From: Pseudomonadota bacterium
GTDB lineage: Bacteria > Pseudomonadota > Alphaproteobacteria > Rhizobiales > Xanthobacteraceae
Assembly (NCBI GenBank): GCA_023422775.1
Contig: JAFAGM010000106.1
Location: forward strand, 1-57,790
Direction: 5' to 3'
DNA: 57,790 nucleotides
Shown: positions 6,834-15,382 of the stretch, in pieces
Layout: every line of letters begins with the position of its first letter
Numbering within the stretch: the stretch's first letter is position 1
Notes under the pieces: model-generated
The model's input: the letters and a program-made list of their open reading frames with translations, nothing else
Databases searched by the model: none
Told to the model about the DNA's origin: nothing
Translations under genes and position numbers: made by a program

Positions 6834-9077
6834 ATGCCTTCGCAGCGAATCATTCTCGGAACCGGCCTCGCGATCCTTCTTGCCATCGGCGCTGCCTCGA
6901 TCGGTCTGGACATCAAGTCGCGGCCCGATACCGCCTCCGTCGACCACGCGCTCTCGGTGCTCGGCAAGATTTCCGACATGCGGCCGCTGCTGCACCGGGC
7001 CGAAAGCACGGCCCGCTCCTTCGCCCTGACCGGCGATCAGGCGTTCGCGACGGAATATCAGAATATCAGCGGCGCGATCCTGCCGGCGCTGGACCGCCTG
7101 ATCGAGACCGTCCGTGACAGTCCCGGCGAGCAGCGACTGATCGAAGAGACCAGGGCGCTGGTGGAGCGGCAGATCGCCTTCAATGGCGAATTGATCAGGC
7201 TGCGCAATGCCGGCGACGACGCCGGCATCGTGGCGCTCGTCGGCCGCGAAGATCGCGCGGCGACGGCCGCGATTGCCGGCAACCTTGAAAAGTCCGTGGC
7301 GGAAGCGCGCAGGCAGCTTGCGGCCAGACGCGTCGAATCGGAAGTCAGCGGACGTGTCCTGCTGGCGATCGATCTTGCCGGCGTCGCGCTGATCCTGATC
7401 CTCGCCGCGGCGCTCGTGGCGTCCGGCCGCCGCTCGCGGCGCGAATTGCAGGACTCGCTCTCCGCGACCAAGGCGACCAATGAGGCGCTGGAGGCGGCCG
7501 TCGCCGAGCGCACCGAGCATCTGGTAGCCGCGCATGCGGAGCTCAGGCATTCGGCCGCGGTGCTGCAGAGCACCTTTCACAGCATGGCCGAGGCGGTCCT
7601 CGTCCTCGATCCCGAGGGAGACATCCTGCTTGCCAATCCGGCCGCGGAGAGGATGCTGCGCTACCAGCGCGGCATGAACGCCCGGCAACTGGCGAGCCTG
7701 AGCGTCGCCTATCATGCCGACGGCGTGACGCGCCTGCAGCCGAAAGAGATGCCTTCGGCGCAGGTGCTGCGCGGCGAGACGTTCGACGAGCAGGAAATCT
7801 TCATCCGTCCCACGGACGATCGCGCACCGATGCATATCGTGGTCAGCGGCCGGTCGCTGCGCGACACCTCGGGCGCCATAGCCGGCGCGGCGCTGGTCTA
7901 CCACGACATCACCGCCTGGCGCGAAACCGAACACAAGCTCCTGCAGTCGCAGAAACTGGACGCCATCGGCAAGCTCACCGGCGGTGTCGCGCACGACTTC
8001 AACAACATGCTGACGGTGATAACAGGCACTACCGAAACGCTGGTCACGAGCCTCAAGGATCAGCCGGCGCTGCAGAAGACGGCCGAGCTGATCGACCAGG
8101 CTGCGGAACGCTGCAGCGAACTGATCCAGCATTTGCTTGCCTTCGCCCGCCGCCAGCCGCTGCGCCCGCGCAATGTCGACATCAACGGCACCGTGCTCGA
8201 TATCGCAAGGCTGCTTCGTCCGACGCTCGGCGAACAGATCGAGATCAACTCGATCCTCGAGCAGGAAGTGGCGACCGCCCATGTCGACGCCTCGCAGCTT
8301 GCCAACTCCGTGCTCAACATGGCGATCAACGCCCGCGACGCGATGCCGAACGGCGGCAAGCTGTTGCTGGAGACGCGCAACGTCGTGCTCGACGAAGCCT
8401 ACGCGCAGGCCAATCCCGACGTGCGGCCCGGCCCTTACGTAATGCTCGCGGTGAGCGACACCGGCTCCGGCATGTCCCAGGAAATACAGGACAAGGTGTT
8501 CGAGCCGTTCTTCACCACCAAGGAGGTCGGCAAGGGCTCGGGCCTCGGGCTGAGCATGGTCTACGGCTTCGTCAGGCAATCGGGCGGTCACATCCGGATC
8601 TACAGCGAGGTCGGCCACGGCACCACGATCAGGCTTTATCTGCCGCCGGCCGAAGGCCAGGCCGAGATGGCCCCTGCCCCCGCGGCGCCGCTCGCACACG
8701 GCGGCGAGACCATCATGGTGGTGGAAGACGACGCGCTGGTGCGCAAATTCGTCACCTCCCAACTGCAGAGCCTCGGCTACCGGACGCTCGCCGCCGCCGA
8801 CGGTCCGTCGGCGATGAAGTTGACCGAAGACGGCGAGCTGTTCGATCTGCTGTTCACCGACGTCATCATGCCCGGCGGCATGAGCGGACGGCAACTCGCC
8901 GAACAGGTCGCGGCGCGCCGGCCCGGCATCAAGGTGCTGTATACGTCAGGCTATACCGACAACGCGATCGTGCATCAGGGCCGCCTCGACCCCGGCGTGC
9001 TGCTGCTGACCAAGCCCTATCGAAAGTCCCAACTGGCGGACATGATCCGGCGTGCGCTCAATGGCGGCGCGGCTTAG
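6834..9077 (+). CDS. hybrid sensor histidine kinase (CHASE3-PAS-HisKA-HATPase-REC)
   Basis: 747-residue membrane kinase. N-terminal helix at 7-24, a CHASE3-type periplasmic sensor (about 30-175, with LHRAESTARSFALTGD), a second helix around 185-202, coiled coil, PAS domain (about 245-365), dimerisation/phospho-acceptor domain with His387 in GGVAHDFNNM, ATPase domain with the N box NMAINARDAM, VSDTGSGM and GKGSGLGLSM, then a C-terminal receiver with Asp676 in LFTDVIMP and Lys in LTKPYRK. It likely passes phosphate from His387 to Asp676 or to the upstream receiver protein. The signal is unknown; CHASE3 is a common extracellular sensor. Confidence 0.92.
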   Translation: MPSQRIILGTGLAILLAIGAASIGLDIKSRPDTASVDHALSVLGKISDMRPLLHRAESTARSFALTGDQAFATEYQNISGAILPALDRLIETVRDSPGEQRLIEETRALVERQIAFNGELIRLRNAGDDAGIVALVGREDRAATAAIAGNLEKSVAEARRQLAARRVESEVSGRVLLAIDLAGVALILILAAALVASGRRSRRELQDSLSATKATNEALEAAVAERTEHLVAAHAELRHSAAVLQSTFHSMAEAVLVLDPEGDILLANPAAERMLRYQRGMNARQLASLSVAYHADGVTRLQPKEMPSAQVLRGETFDEQEIFIRPTDDRAPMHIVVSGRSLRDTSGAIAGAALVYHDITAWRETEHKLLQSQKLDAIGKLTGGVAHDFNNMLTVITGTTETLVTSLKDQPALQKTAELIDQAAERCSELIQHLLAFARRQPLRPRNVDINGTVLDIARLLRPTLGEQIEINSILEQEVATAHVDASQLANSVLNMAINARDAMPNGGKLLLETRNVVLDEAYAQANPDVRPGPYVMLAVSDTGSGMSQEIQDKVFEPFFTTKEVGKGSGLGLSMVYGFVRQSGGHIRIYSEVGHGTTIRLYLPPAEGQAEMAPAPAAPLAHGGETIMVVEDDALVRKFVTSQLQSLGYRTLAAADGPSAMKLTEDGELFDLLFTDVIMPGGMSGRQLAEQVAARRPGIKVLYTSGYTDNAIVHQGRLDPGVLLLTKPYRKSQLADMIRRALNGGAA

Positions 9078-9130
9078 GCAACCCGAGCCAGCGTCCGCGG
9101 CTGAGAGGACTTCACCAACGTGCGGAGCGT

Positions 9131-11392
9131 TCAATCCAGGCGTTTGTCGTCACTCCATCGTCCATCGTATCGCACGCCGTTAGGCCATGTGAGAATACCA
9201 CGGCCGTCTCTTTTGCCATTTCGCCATTGCCCGTCGTAGCGGGACCCGTCCGGGTAGAGTTCGATACCTTGGCCGTCTTTTTGGTTATCGCTCCACTGCC
9301 CGTCGTAGCGTCCACCATTCGAGAACGTCATAACTCCGTGGCCGCTTCTCGCGTCATTACGCCATTGTCCGTCGTAGCGCCTGCCATCAGACAACGTCAA
9401 AACACCTTGACCGTCCCTTTTTCCGTCGCTCCATTGGCCGTCGTAGCGCTGGCCATCAGGCCACGTATAAACGCCGCGACCATTCATATTGTCACTCAGC
9501 CATTGGCCTTCGTAGCGCCCGCCATCTGGCCATGTCATAACGCCGCGGTCGCTTCGCTTGTCATCCAGCCATTGCCCGTCATAGCGCCTGCCATCTGAAA
9601 ATCTCAAAACACCTTGGCCATCCCTTTTGCCATCGCTCCATTGCCCATCATAGCGCTGGCCGTCCGGCCATATCATGACGCCGTCGCCGGTTCTCGAGTC
9701 ATCGCGCCACTGACCTTCGTAGCGCCTGCCATCTGAGAATGTCAAAATGCCTTGGCCATGCCTCTTGCCATTGCTCCATTCCCCGCCGTAGCGCTGGCCG
9801 TCCGGCCATATCATGACGCCGTCGCCGGTTCTCGTGTCGTTGCGCCACTGGCCTTCGTAGCGCATGCCATCCGAGAATGTCATATTGCCTTGGCCGCTCC
9901 TTTTGCCATCGCTCCATTGGCCGTCGTAGCGCTGGCCATCTGGCCATACCATGACGCCGGGGCCGCTTCTCGTGCCGTTTCGCCATTGGCCTTCGTAGCG
10001 CCTGCCATCCGAGAACGTCATACTGCCTTCGCCGTTTCTTTTGCCACCGCTCCATTGGCCGTCGTAGCGCTGGCCACCCGGCCACGTATAAACGCCGTGG
10101 CCGTGCTTGCTGTTATTTTGCCACTGGCCGTCGTAGCGCGTACCGTCGGGTAGAACCTCAATGCCTTGACCACTTCTTTGGTCATTATGCCATTGCCCGT
10201 CATAGCGCCTGCCATCCGGGAATCGCAAAACACCCTGGCCATCCCTTTTGCCATCGCTCCATCCCCCGTCGTAACGTTGCCCGTCTGGCCACGTATAAAC
10301 GCCATTTCCGTTCTTGCTGTTATTTTGCCACTGGCCGTCGTAGCGCGCGCCGTCGAGTAGAACCTCAATGCCTTGCCCACTTCTCTGGTCATTGTCCCAC
10401 TGGCCTTCGTAGCGTCTGCCACCTGAGAATGTCATTTTGCCTTGGCCGCTCCTTTTGCCATCGCTCCAGTGGCCGTCGTAGCGCTGGCCGTCTGGCCAGG
10501 TATAAACGCCATAGCCGTTCTTATTGTTATTCTGCCACTGGCCGTCGTAGCGCGCACCGTCGGGCATAACTTCAATGCCTTGCCCACTCCTATGATCATT
10601 ATGCCATTGCCCGTCATATCGGCCGCCATTTGAGAAGTTCATGCTGCCATGCCCCTCCCTCTTGCCATCGCTCCATTGGCCGTCGTAGCGCTGGCCATCT
10701 GGCCAGGTATAAACGCCATTTCCGTTCTTGCTATCATTCTGCCACTGGCCGTCGTAGCGCGCGCCGTCGGGCAGAACTTCGATGCCTTGCCCACTCCTTT
10801 GGTCATTCCGCCACTGGCCCTCGTAGCGCCTGCCATCCGGGAATGTCAGGACCCCTTCGCCGTTCCTTTTGCCATCACTCCATTCGCCGTCGTAGCGCTG
10901 ACCATCACTGAACGTCATGGTGCCTTGGCCATTTGGCAGGCGATCGCGGATTTCCCCCCGATAATGTTGGCCATCTGGAAATTTCAACTCACCGCGACTT
11001 GGGGAGTCGACTTTCACGAAGCGGCCACCCTTGAGGCAGGCACCTATCGGGCTTTCTTTTGTCAAATCCCAGTCGCTGGTCTTGTCTTCCGAAAAACTGA
11101 TGTCATAGGCACACTCGGCGGGTGACTGATCACTGCGCCTTCCCTGGATCACAAAGGTCCTGCCACCTCCAACCGATCCCTGCATTGTGCCGGAGAGGCC
11201 GCCATCCTGACTATGAACCGACCCATCCTGGCCGATGACGATGGTGACATCGGTGCTGGTATTTTTCCAGGTACCCACCAATTTTTGAAATTGGTTTCCC
11301 TGCGCCTTCGCTGGACCTGAAACCACGAGCGCGCAGGCAAAAATGGAAAAGATCGATGCGAGTGAACTACGCCGAACGAAGTCGAACACCAT
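9131..11392 (-). CDS. exported MORN-repeat protein (27 repeats)
   Basis: 753-residue protein from the ATG at 11392, which has AGGAG ten bases upstream; an ATG at 11461 lacks one. A Sec signal peptide (about 1-30, ending GPAKAQG) is followed by a roughly 100-residue domain with GTWKN near its start that resembles a lipocalin-like fold. Residues about 132-753 are 27 MORN units of 23 residues, typical unit DGxRYDGQWSDGKRxGxG. In MORN proteins such units stack into an extended beta sheet that can bind partners or lipids. Here the repeat array is exported, so a cell-envelope role is inferred. Nothing follows the array, so no catalytic domain is attached. Confidence 0.9.
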   Translation of the reverse strand: MVFDFVRRSSLASIFSIFACALVVSGPAKAQGNQFQKLVGTWKNTSTDVTIVIGQDGSVHSQDGGLSGTMQGSVGGGRTFVIQGRRSDQSPAECAYDISFSEDKTSDWDLTKESPIGACLKGGRFVKVDSPSRGELKFPDGQHYRGEIRDRLPNGQGTMTFSDGQRYDGEWSDGKRNGEGVLTFPDGRRYEGQWRNDQRSGQGIEVLPDGARYDGQWQNDSKNGNGVYTWPDGQRYDGQWSDGKREGHGSMNFSNGGRYDGQWHNDHRSGQGIEVMPDGARYDGQWQNNNKNGYGVYTWPDGQRYDGHWSDGKRSGQGKMTFSGGRRYEGQWDNDQRSGQGIEVLLDGARYDGQWQNNSKNGNGVYTWPDGQRYDGGWSDGKRDGQGVLRFPDGRRYDGQWHNDQRSGQGIEVLPDGTRYDGQWQNNSKHGHGVYTWPGGQRYDGQWSGGKRNGEGSMTFSDGRRYEGQWRNGTRSGPGVMVWPDGQRYDGQWSDGKRSGQGNMTFSDGMRYEGQWRNDTRTGDGVMIWPDGQRYGGEWSNGKRHGQGILTFSDGRRYEGQWRDDSRTGDGVMIWPDGQRYDGQWSDGKRDGQGVLRFSDGRRYDGQWLDDKRSDRGVMTWPDGGRYEGQWLSDNMNGRGVYTWPDGQRYDGQWSDGKRDGQGVLTLSDGRRYDGQWRNDARSGHGVMTFSNGGRYDGQWSDNQKDGQGIELYPDGSRYDGQWRNGKRDGRGILTWPNGVRYDGRWSDDKRLD
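9620..10861. repeat. higher-order tandem repeats inside MORN gene
   Basis: Each MORN unit is 69 bp. From about 10034 to 10861 four successive 207-bp trimers occur: a TF-type unit, an IEV-type unit (GQGIEVLPDGARYDGQW) and a GVYTW-type unit. From about 9620 to 10033 three 138-bp dimers follow: a TF-type unit plus a GVMxWPDGQRYDG unit. This nested order implies stepwise duplication of multi-unit blocks. Confidence 0.8.
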
Positions 11393-11525
11393 TTTGCGTT
11401 GGCTCCTGCTGAAAACTCGATAAAGGCGCCCTGGCATCAAGGACCTGCACAATGTTTTCATTATGCACCGACTGGATTTCGATGGCAGCGGCTGCGCCAG
11501 TAAGAATCGCTCGAACGACCGCCGA

Positions 11526-13130
11526 TCAGCGTGGGCGCGGCGGCCCAGCGTTCACTTCGTGGTCATGGTCGAAAAAGCGTAGAACCTGAGCGTCGCGCGC
11601 GCCGCTCCGCACCTGACTGCGCTCCCCGAACGCCATCACCTGATCCATCTTCTCGTCGTAGCGGGGCCAATAGTCCAAGCCCGGTCCGTTCGGATCTCCA
11701 GTGCGCGCAAATCTCACCCAGGCGGACGACATCGTTCGCGCGAGCCGCTTGTCGGCATCGGCCCACGGACGGTCGATCGCCCAAAGGTTGTCGAACACGT
11801 ACACGATGTCCGACATGTGGTAGGCACCGTAGAACTCGCTGTTGCGTCCGGGCGGCGCGCGATCGAAGGTGTAGAGATACACCGCGCTCGCGCCCCTTGC
11901 CGCCTGCTCGCGCGCCCACGTTCGGGCGGCCCAATGCACCCGGTCGCTGAGGCTGGTCACCATGGCGTCCCAGGCTTGTGCATCGGTGTTGTGGGGATAG
12001 AGGCGCAGGAAGTCTCCCGCACGCTCGCCGTACTGCTGGTCCGCCATTTGGCGAAGCTGTGCCACCGACATCCTCCCGCCAGGCATGGCGGAACCTTCGC
12101 GGCTCGTGCCGCCTGCCATCAGGGGGACGTCGTTCTGCCGTCCCTCGCGGAAGATAGTGCCGACATCCCGCGGCAGCAGCCAGCCGTCGATACTCGGTAA
12201 AGTTCTCAGGGGTACCTTCAGCAAGTCCTCGGCGGGGACCGCTCTCAAGGCCTGCAACGTCGTCGCGCCCGCCGCCTTGGCAAAGGCCAGTCCGGCTCCC
12301 TCGGCCTCGGCTAACGGGACTTGTGCGCGCATGGCGTATGCCGATCCGCTTTGCGCGATGACGCGATGGAACATTCCCCGAGCCAACGGCGATGCCATCA
12401 AAACGTGGCCGCTGATGGCGCCGGCGGACAGCCCGAATATGGTGACGTTGCCGGGGTCGCCGCCAAAAGCGGCTATATTGTCTCGAATCCAGCGCAGCGC
12501 CGCAATCTGGTCATGCAGGCCGTAATTGCCCGAGGTCCGACGGTCGGATTCGGCGCTGAGTTCAGGATGTGCCAGGAAGCCCAACGCTCCGATACGGTAG
12601 TTCAGCGTCACCAACACGACACCCTGCAGGGCGAGCGCTTCGCCATCAACAGCGGGATCGGCGCCCGAACCCCAAACGAATCCCCCCGGATGCAGCCACA
12701 CCATGACAGGTCGACGCTCGCGATCGGAGACCGCCGCCGTCCATACATTCAGGTAGAGGCAGTCCTCGCCAGACACCAGCGGCCGGGGCACAAACTCGAC
12801 CTGATAGAAAGAGCCGGGCTCGCGAGGCGATTGCGTGCACACCGGCGAGAACCTGTTCGCCGCGCGCACGCCCTGCCATGGTTGCGGCGGCTGCGGAGGC
12901 CGCCATCGGAGCTCGCCGGTCGGGGGCGCGGCGTATGGGATACCCTTGAAGACACGCACGCCCGGGTTCCGGCCCGGTGCACCGGCCAGCAGACCTTCGC
13001 GCACTCCCACCGTTTCCGAAAGAGCCATGGCCGCGCCTTCGGCTCCCGCCCAGGCCAGCAGCAGACTTGCCAGGCAAAGCGCACGCATGAGGCCGCAGCG
13101 GCTTGCGTTCGATGACATCAGTCCAGCCAT
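11526..13130 (-). CDS. type B carboxylesterase, exported
   Basis: 534-residue alpha/beta-hydrolase of the carboxylesterase type B family, expected in the periplasm. A hydrophobic signal segment (MRALCLASLLLAWAGAEG) lies near the N-terminus. FKGIPYAAPPTGELRWRPP, EDCLYLNVW and the oxyanion region WLHPGGFVWG are typical. The nucleophile Ser is in IFGLSAGAIS, the acid probably Glu in GTSREGS, and the His in GAYHMSDIVYVF. ATGs at 13130, 13118 and 13088 are all possible starts; an in-frame TTG at 13181 is unlikely. It is the last gene of the siderophore-uptake cluster, so hydrolysis of an ester siderophore is possible but unproven. Confidence 0.85.
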   Translation of the reverse strand: MAGLMSSNASRCGLMRALCLASLLLAWAGAEGAAMALSETVGVREGLLAGAPGRNPGVRVFKGIPYAAPPTGELRWRPPQPPQPWQGVRAANRFSPVCTQSPREPGSFYQVEFVPRPLVSGEDCLYLNVWTAAVSDRERRPVMVWLHPGGFVWGSGADPAVDGEALALQGVVLVTLNYRIGALGFLAHPELSAESDRRTSGNYGLHDQIAALRWIRDNIAAFGGDPGNVTIFGLSAGAISGHVLMASPLARGMFHRVIAQSGSAYAMRAQVPLAEAEGAGLAFAKAAGATTLQALRAVPAEDLLKVPLRTLPSIDGWLLPRDVGTIFREGRQNDVPLMAGGTSREGSAMPGGRMSVAQLRQMADQQYGERAGDFLRLYPHNTDAQAWDAMVTSLSDRVHWAARTWAREQAARGASAVYLYTFDRAPPGRNSEFYGAYHMSDIVYVFDNLWAIDRPWADADKRLARTMSSAWVRFARTGDPNGPGLDYWPRYDEKMDQVMAFGERSQVRSGARDAQVLRFFDHDHEVNAGPPRPR

Positions 13131-13177
13131 TCGCGCAGCTTTGAGTTGGAGAAGCGGGACGCCCTGTGCCCAGAGTT

Positions 13178-13852
13178 TCAATAGAGGTTACGCTTGGCAT
13201 CCTGCCTGATGACGAAATCAATCAGCCGCGCCGGGACAAATGCCCGCCCCTGGTTGCGCAGCATCTCTCCCCAGGTCGGCAGCGTGGATCGCTCGACGTG
13301 CTTTTCCGGGTTCCAAAGCTCCGACCGCTTCAACGCCTTGCTGCAGTGGAGGTAGACTTCGGCGACCTCCACGATGATGACCGAACGTGGGCGCTTGCGG
13401 CCGACGATGAAGCGGTCCAGCAGGTCGTCCTGAATGCTGATCGACGCCGTTCCGTTGATGCGCAGCGTCTCTTCAATGCCGGGAATGAGGAACAGCAAGC
13501 CCGCAGCCGGCGCATGGACCAGGTTGGTCAGCGTATCAAGCCGGTTGTTGCCCGGCCGGTCCGGAAACGCGAGCCGCCTGGCGTCGAGCACATGGACGAA
13601 GCCCGGTTCTCCGCCACGCGGTGAGACATCCGCCGGACCATCCGGCCGGGCAGTACCGATGCAGAAGAGCGGCGACAGCGAAATGAAGCGCTGCGCGAAT
13701 TCGTCGATGTAGTCGATCGCCTTGTCGCGTATCGGCTTCGATACTTGCGGATATACGCGACGCAATGCCGCTTCGTCAGCGATGAGCTTGTCGCCGGCAA
13801 GCGCAAAACCCTGCGGCTTGTCTCCAGGGGAAGATTTGGAGCCGAACGTCAT
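13178..13852 (-). CDS. pyridoxamine 5'-phosphate oxidase-like FMN protein (PPOX family)
   Basis: 224-residue cytoplasmic protein with the PPOX split-barrel fold, similar to the MSMEG_1061 group of flavin-binding proteins. Visible are FISLSPLFCIGTARPDG (first strands), DVSPRGGEPGFVHVLD, FPDRPGNNRLDTLTNL and FLIPGIEETLRINGTASI, all typical of this group. It is not the vitamin B6 biosynthetic enzyme. It sits between a small membrane protein and an esterase in the siderophore cluster; a flavin-dependent reduction of ferric siderophore is one possible role. The ATG at 13852 gives the full domain. Confidence 0.85.
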   Translation of the reverse strand: MTFGSKSSPGDKPQGFALAGDKLIADEAALRRVYPQVSKPIRDKAIDYIDEFAQRFISLSPLFCIGTARPDGPADVSPRGGEPGFVHVLDARRLAFPDRPGNNRLDTLTNLVHAPAAGLLFLIPGIEETLRINGTASISIQDDLLDRFIVGRKRPRSVIIVEVAEVYLHCSKALKRSELWNPEKHVERSTLPTWGEMLRNQGRAFVPARLIDFVIRQDAKRNLY

Positions 13853-13946
13853 CGCGATTGTCCTGACAGCGCGGCTTGCGCAACCAGTTGTTCAACCAGG
13901 TGCTGAAGGCGGGCGTAATACCCGCCATGCCGCGCGGTTACAGGTT

Positions 13947-14138
13947 CTACGCTTGCCGAACGCGCTTTCGTCGCATCAGGAAGTAGACATACAGCAAGAC
14001 CGGAACCGTCAACGTGAGCCACGACACGACATCCCACCATCCATCGCCGATAAGCGCCGCAAGAAGGCCGACGATGCTCAACACTCCGACGACGATCGGC
14101 GCGGCAAAAATCTGTCCAAACGTTCGATGGTTTCTCAC
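13947..14138 (-). CDS. small two-helix membrane protein
   Basis: 63-residue protein with two hydrophobic segments (about residues 13-30 and 37-55) and a basic C-terminus (RRKRVRQA). It starts at a GTG, ten bases after the PepSY gene stops, so it is likely translated from the same mRNA. Small proteins of this kind often follow PepSY-type genes in iron-uptake clusters; its role is unknown. Confidence 0.7.
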   Translation of the reverse strand: MRNHRTFGQIFAAPIVVGVLSIVGLLAALIGDGWWDVVSWLTLTVPVLLYVYFLMRRKRVRQA

Positions 14139-14147
14139 GGCAAGCCA

Positions 14148-15350
14148 TCAGGACGACATGAGAGGGGCATTGGCCGCAGAGCCTTGCGCGATCGCGCGAT
14201 CGACGCTGACACCGGCCTTGCGCCTGCGCAGCCAGAGATAGACGCCCGTACCCAGCACGATGATCGTCAGCACGTCGAGCACCGCCCAAAGGATCCTGAG
14301 CGGCAGGCCGCCGTAATCGCCGAAATGCAGCGGCTGTGAAATGAACAGGGTGGTCACGTACCAGGGCATGTCGCGGCTGTCGGTCAGCTTGCCGGTTTCC
14401 GCATCGATCAAGGCGGGCTTCAGAAGGCGCGAGGTTACCGGCGTGTCGCCCTTCAGGAAGACGATGTAGTGGCTTTTGCTGCTGAAGACCGTTCCAGGAA
14501 AGGCGACGAAGCTCGGCGTCATGCCCGGCACCGCATGCGCCGCAACGTCCACGGCCGCCTGAACCGAGGTCAGCTTCGCAGGCGGCGGCCGGTCGCGGTA
14601 TTGCGCCGTCATCTCGGCCAACTGCCCGTACTGCCACATCTTCAGGACGAGGTCGGCCCAGGTATTGATCACGCCGGTGAAGCCGACCACGAGGGTCCAC
14701 ATGACCAGCAGGATGCCTGCCAGATTGTGGATGTCGAGCCAGCGCACGATGCGCGGGCGATGGCCGCGATAGGCGCCGAAATCCAGCTTCCGCATCGACG
14801 GCGCGTAGACGACGATGCCGGATATGACGGCGACGCAGAACAGGATCCCCATCAATCCAAGGAACAGCTTGCCCGGCAGCCCGGCGAACAGGTCGACGTG
14901 CAGCTTCAGCATGATGTAGGTGAAACGTCCGGTGACGTCGGGCGAGTCGAGATAGCCGCCGGTATGCAAATCCATCCGGACGAAGCGGTTGTTCGTGGGG
15001 TCGGAAGTGATGGACTCGCCGACGCTCACGAACATCACGTTCGGATCGTCGCGGTCCCAGATCAGGAAGTGCGGCACTTTCAGGGGCGAATTCGCCAGCG
15101 CGTTGGCGAGCAGCTGGTCGAGATTGGCGTTGGGCGTGCCGGGAGGAACGTCGGCCGGCTTCACCTCGCTGTGCAGGAGGTCGTCGATCTCGTGATGGAA
15201 GATCAGCGGCAGGCCCGTGATGCACAACAGCAGCATGAAGAGCGTGCAGATCAGGCTCGTCCACTTATGGACGAAGCCCCATCGGCGAATGGATCGTGTC
15301 GCTGCGGTCAATGGGCTGTCCTCTATCCCGATGGGGTGCCGCGGTGCCAT
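14148..15350 (-). CDS. PepSY-associated TM helix domain protein
   Basis: 400-residue inner-membrane protein with four main hydrophobic helices (about residues 30-50, 160-185, 210-235 and 350-375) and large periplasmic PepSY-type segments between them. His residues near helix ends (FVHKWTSL, LHVDLFAG, WLDIHNLAG, PLHFGDYGG) are typical of this family, which is linked to siderophore reduction or haem-containing oxidoreductase activity in the inner membrane. It starts 32 bases after the TonB receptor gene ends, so they form an operon. Likely role: helping release iron from siderophore imported by the receptor. Confidence 0.9.
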   Translation of the reverse strand: MAPRHPIGIEDSPLTAATRSIRRWGFVHKWTSLICTLFMLLLCITGLPLIFHHEIDDLLHSEVKPADVPPGTPNANLDQLLANALANSPLKVPHFLIWDRDDPNVMFVSVGESITSDPTNNRFVRMDLHTGGYLDSPDVTGRFTYIMLKLHVDLFAGLPGKLFLGLMGILFCVAVISGIVVYAPSMRKLDFGAYRGHRPRIVRWLDIHNLAGILLVMWTLVVGFTGVINTWADLVLKMWQYGQLAEMTAQYRDRPPPAKLTSVQAAVDVAAHAVPGMTPSFVAFPGTVFSSKSHYIVFLKGDTPVTSRLLKPALIDAETGKLTDSRDMPWYVTTLFISQPLHFGDYGGLPLRILWAVLDVLTIIVLGTGVYLWLRRRKAGVSVDRAIAQGSAANAPLMSS

Positions 15351-15382
15351 TCAGCCACCTGGCACCCCGACGTCCGAGTTCG

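Noticed and set aside
6774..8894. 706-codon minus-strand frame inside the histidine kinase gene
   Set aside because: Antisense shadow of a clear kinase; product shows no domain.
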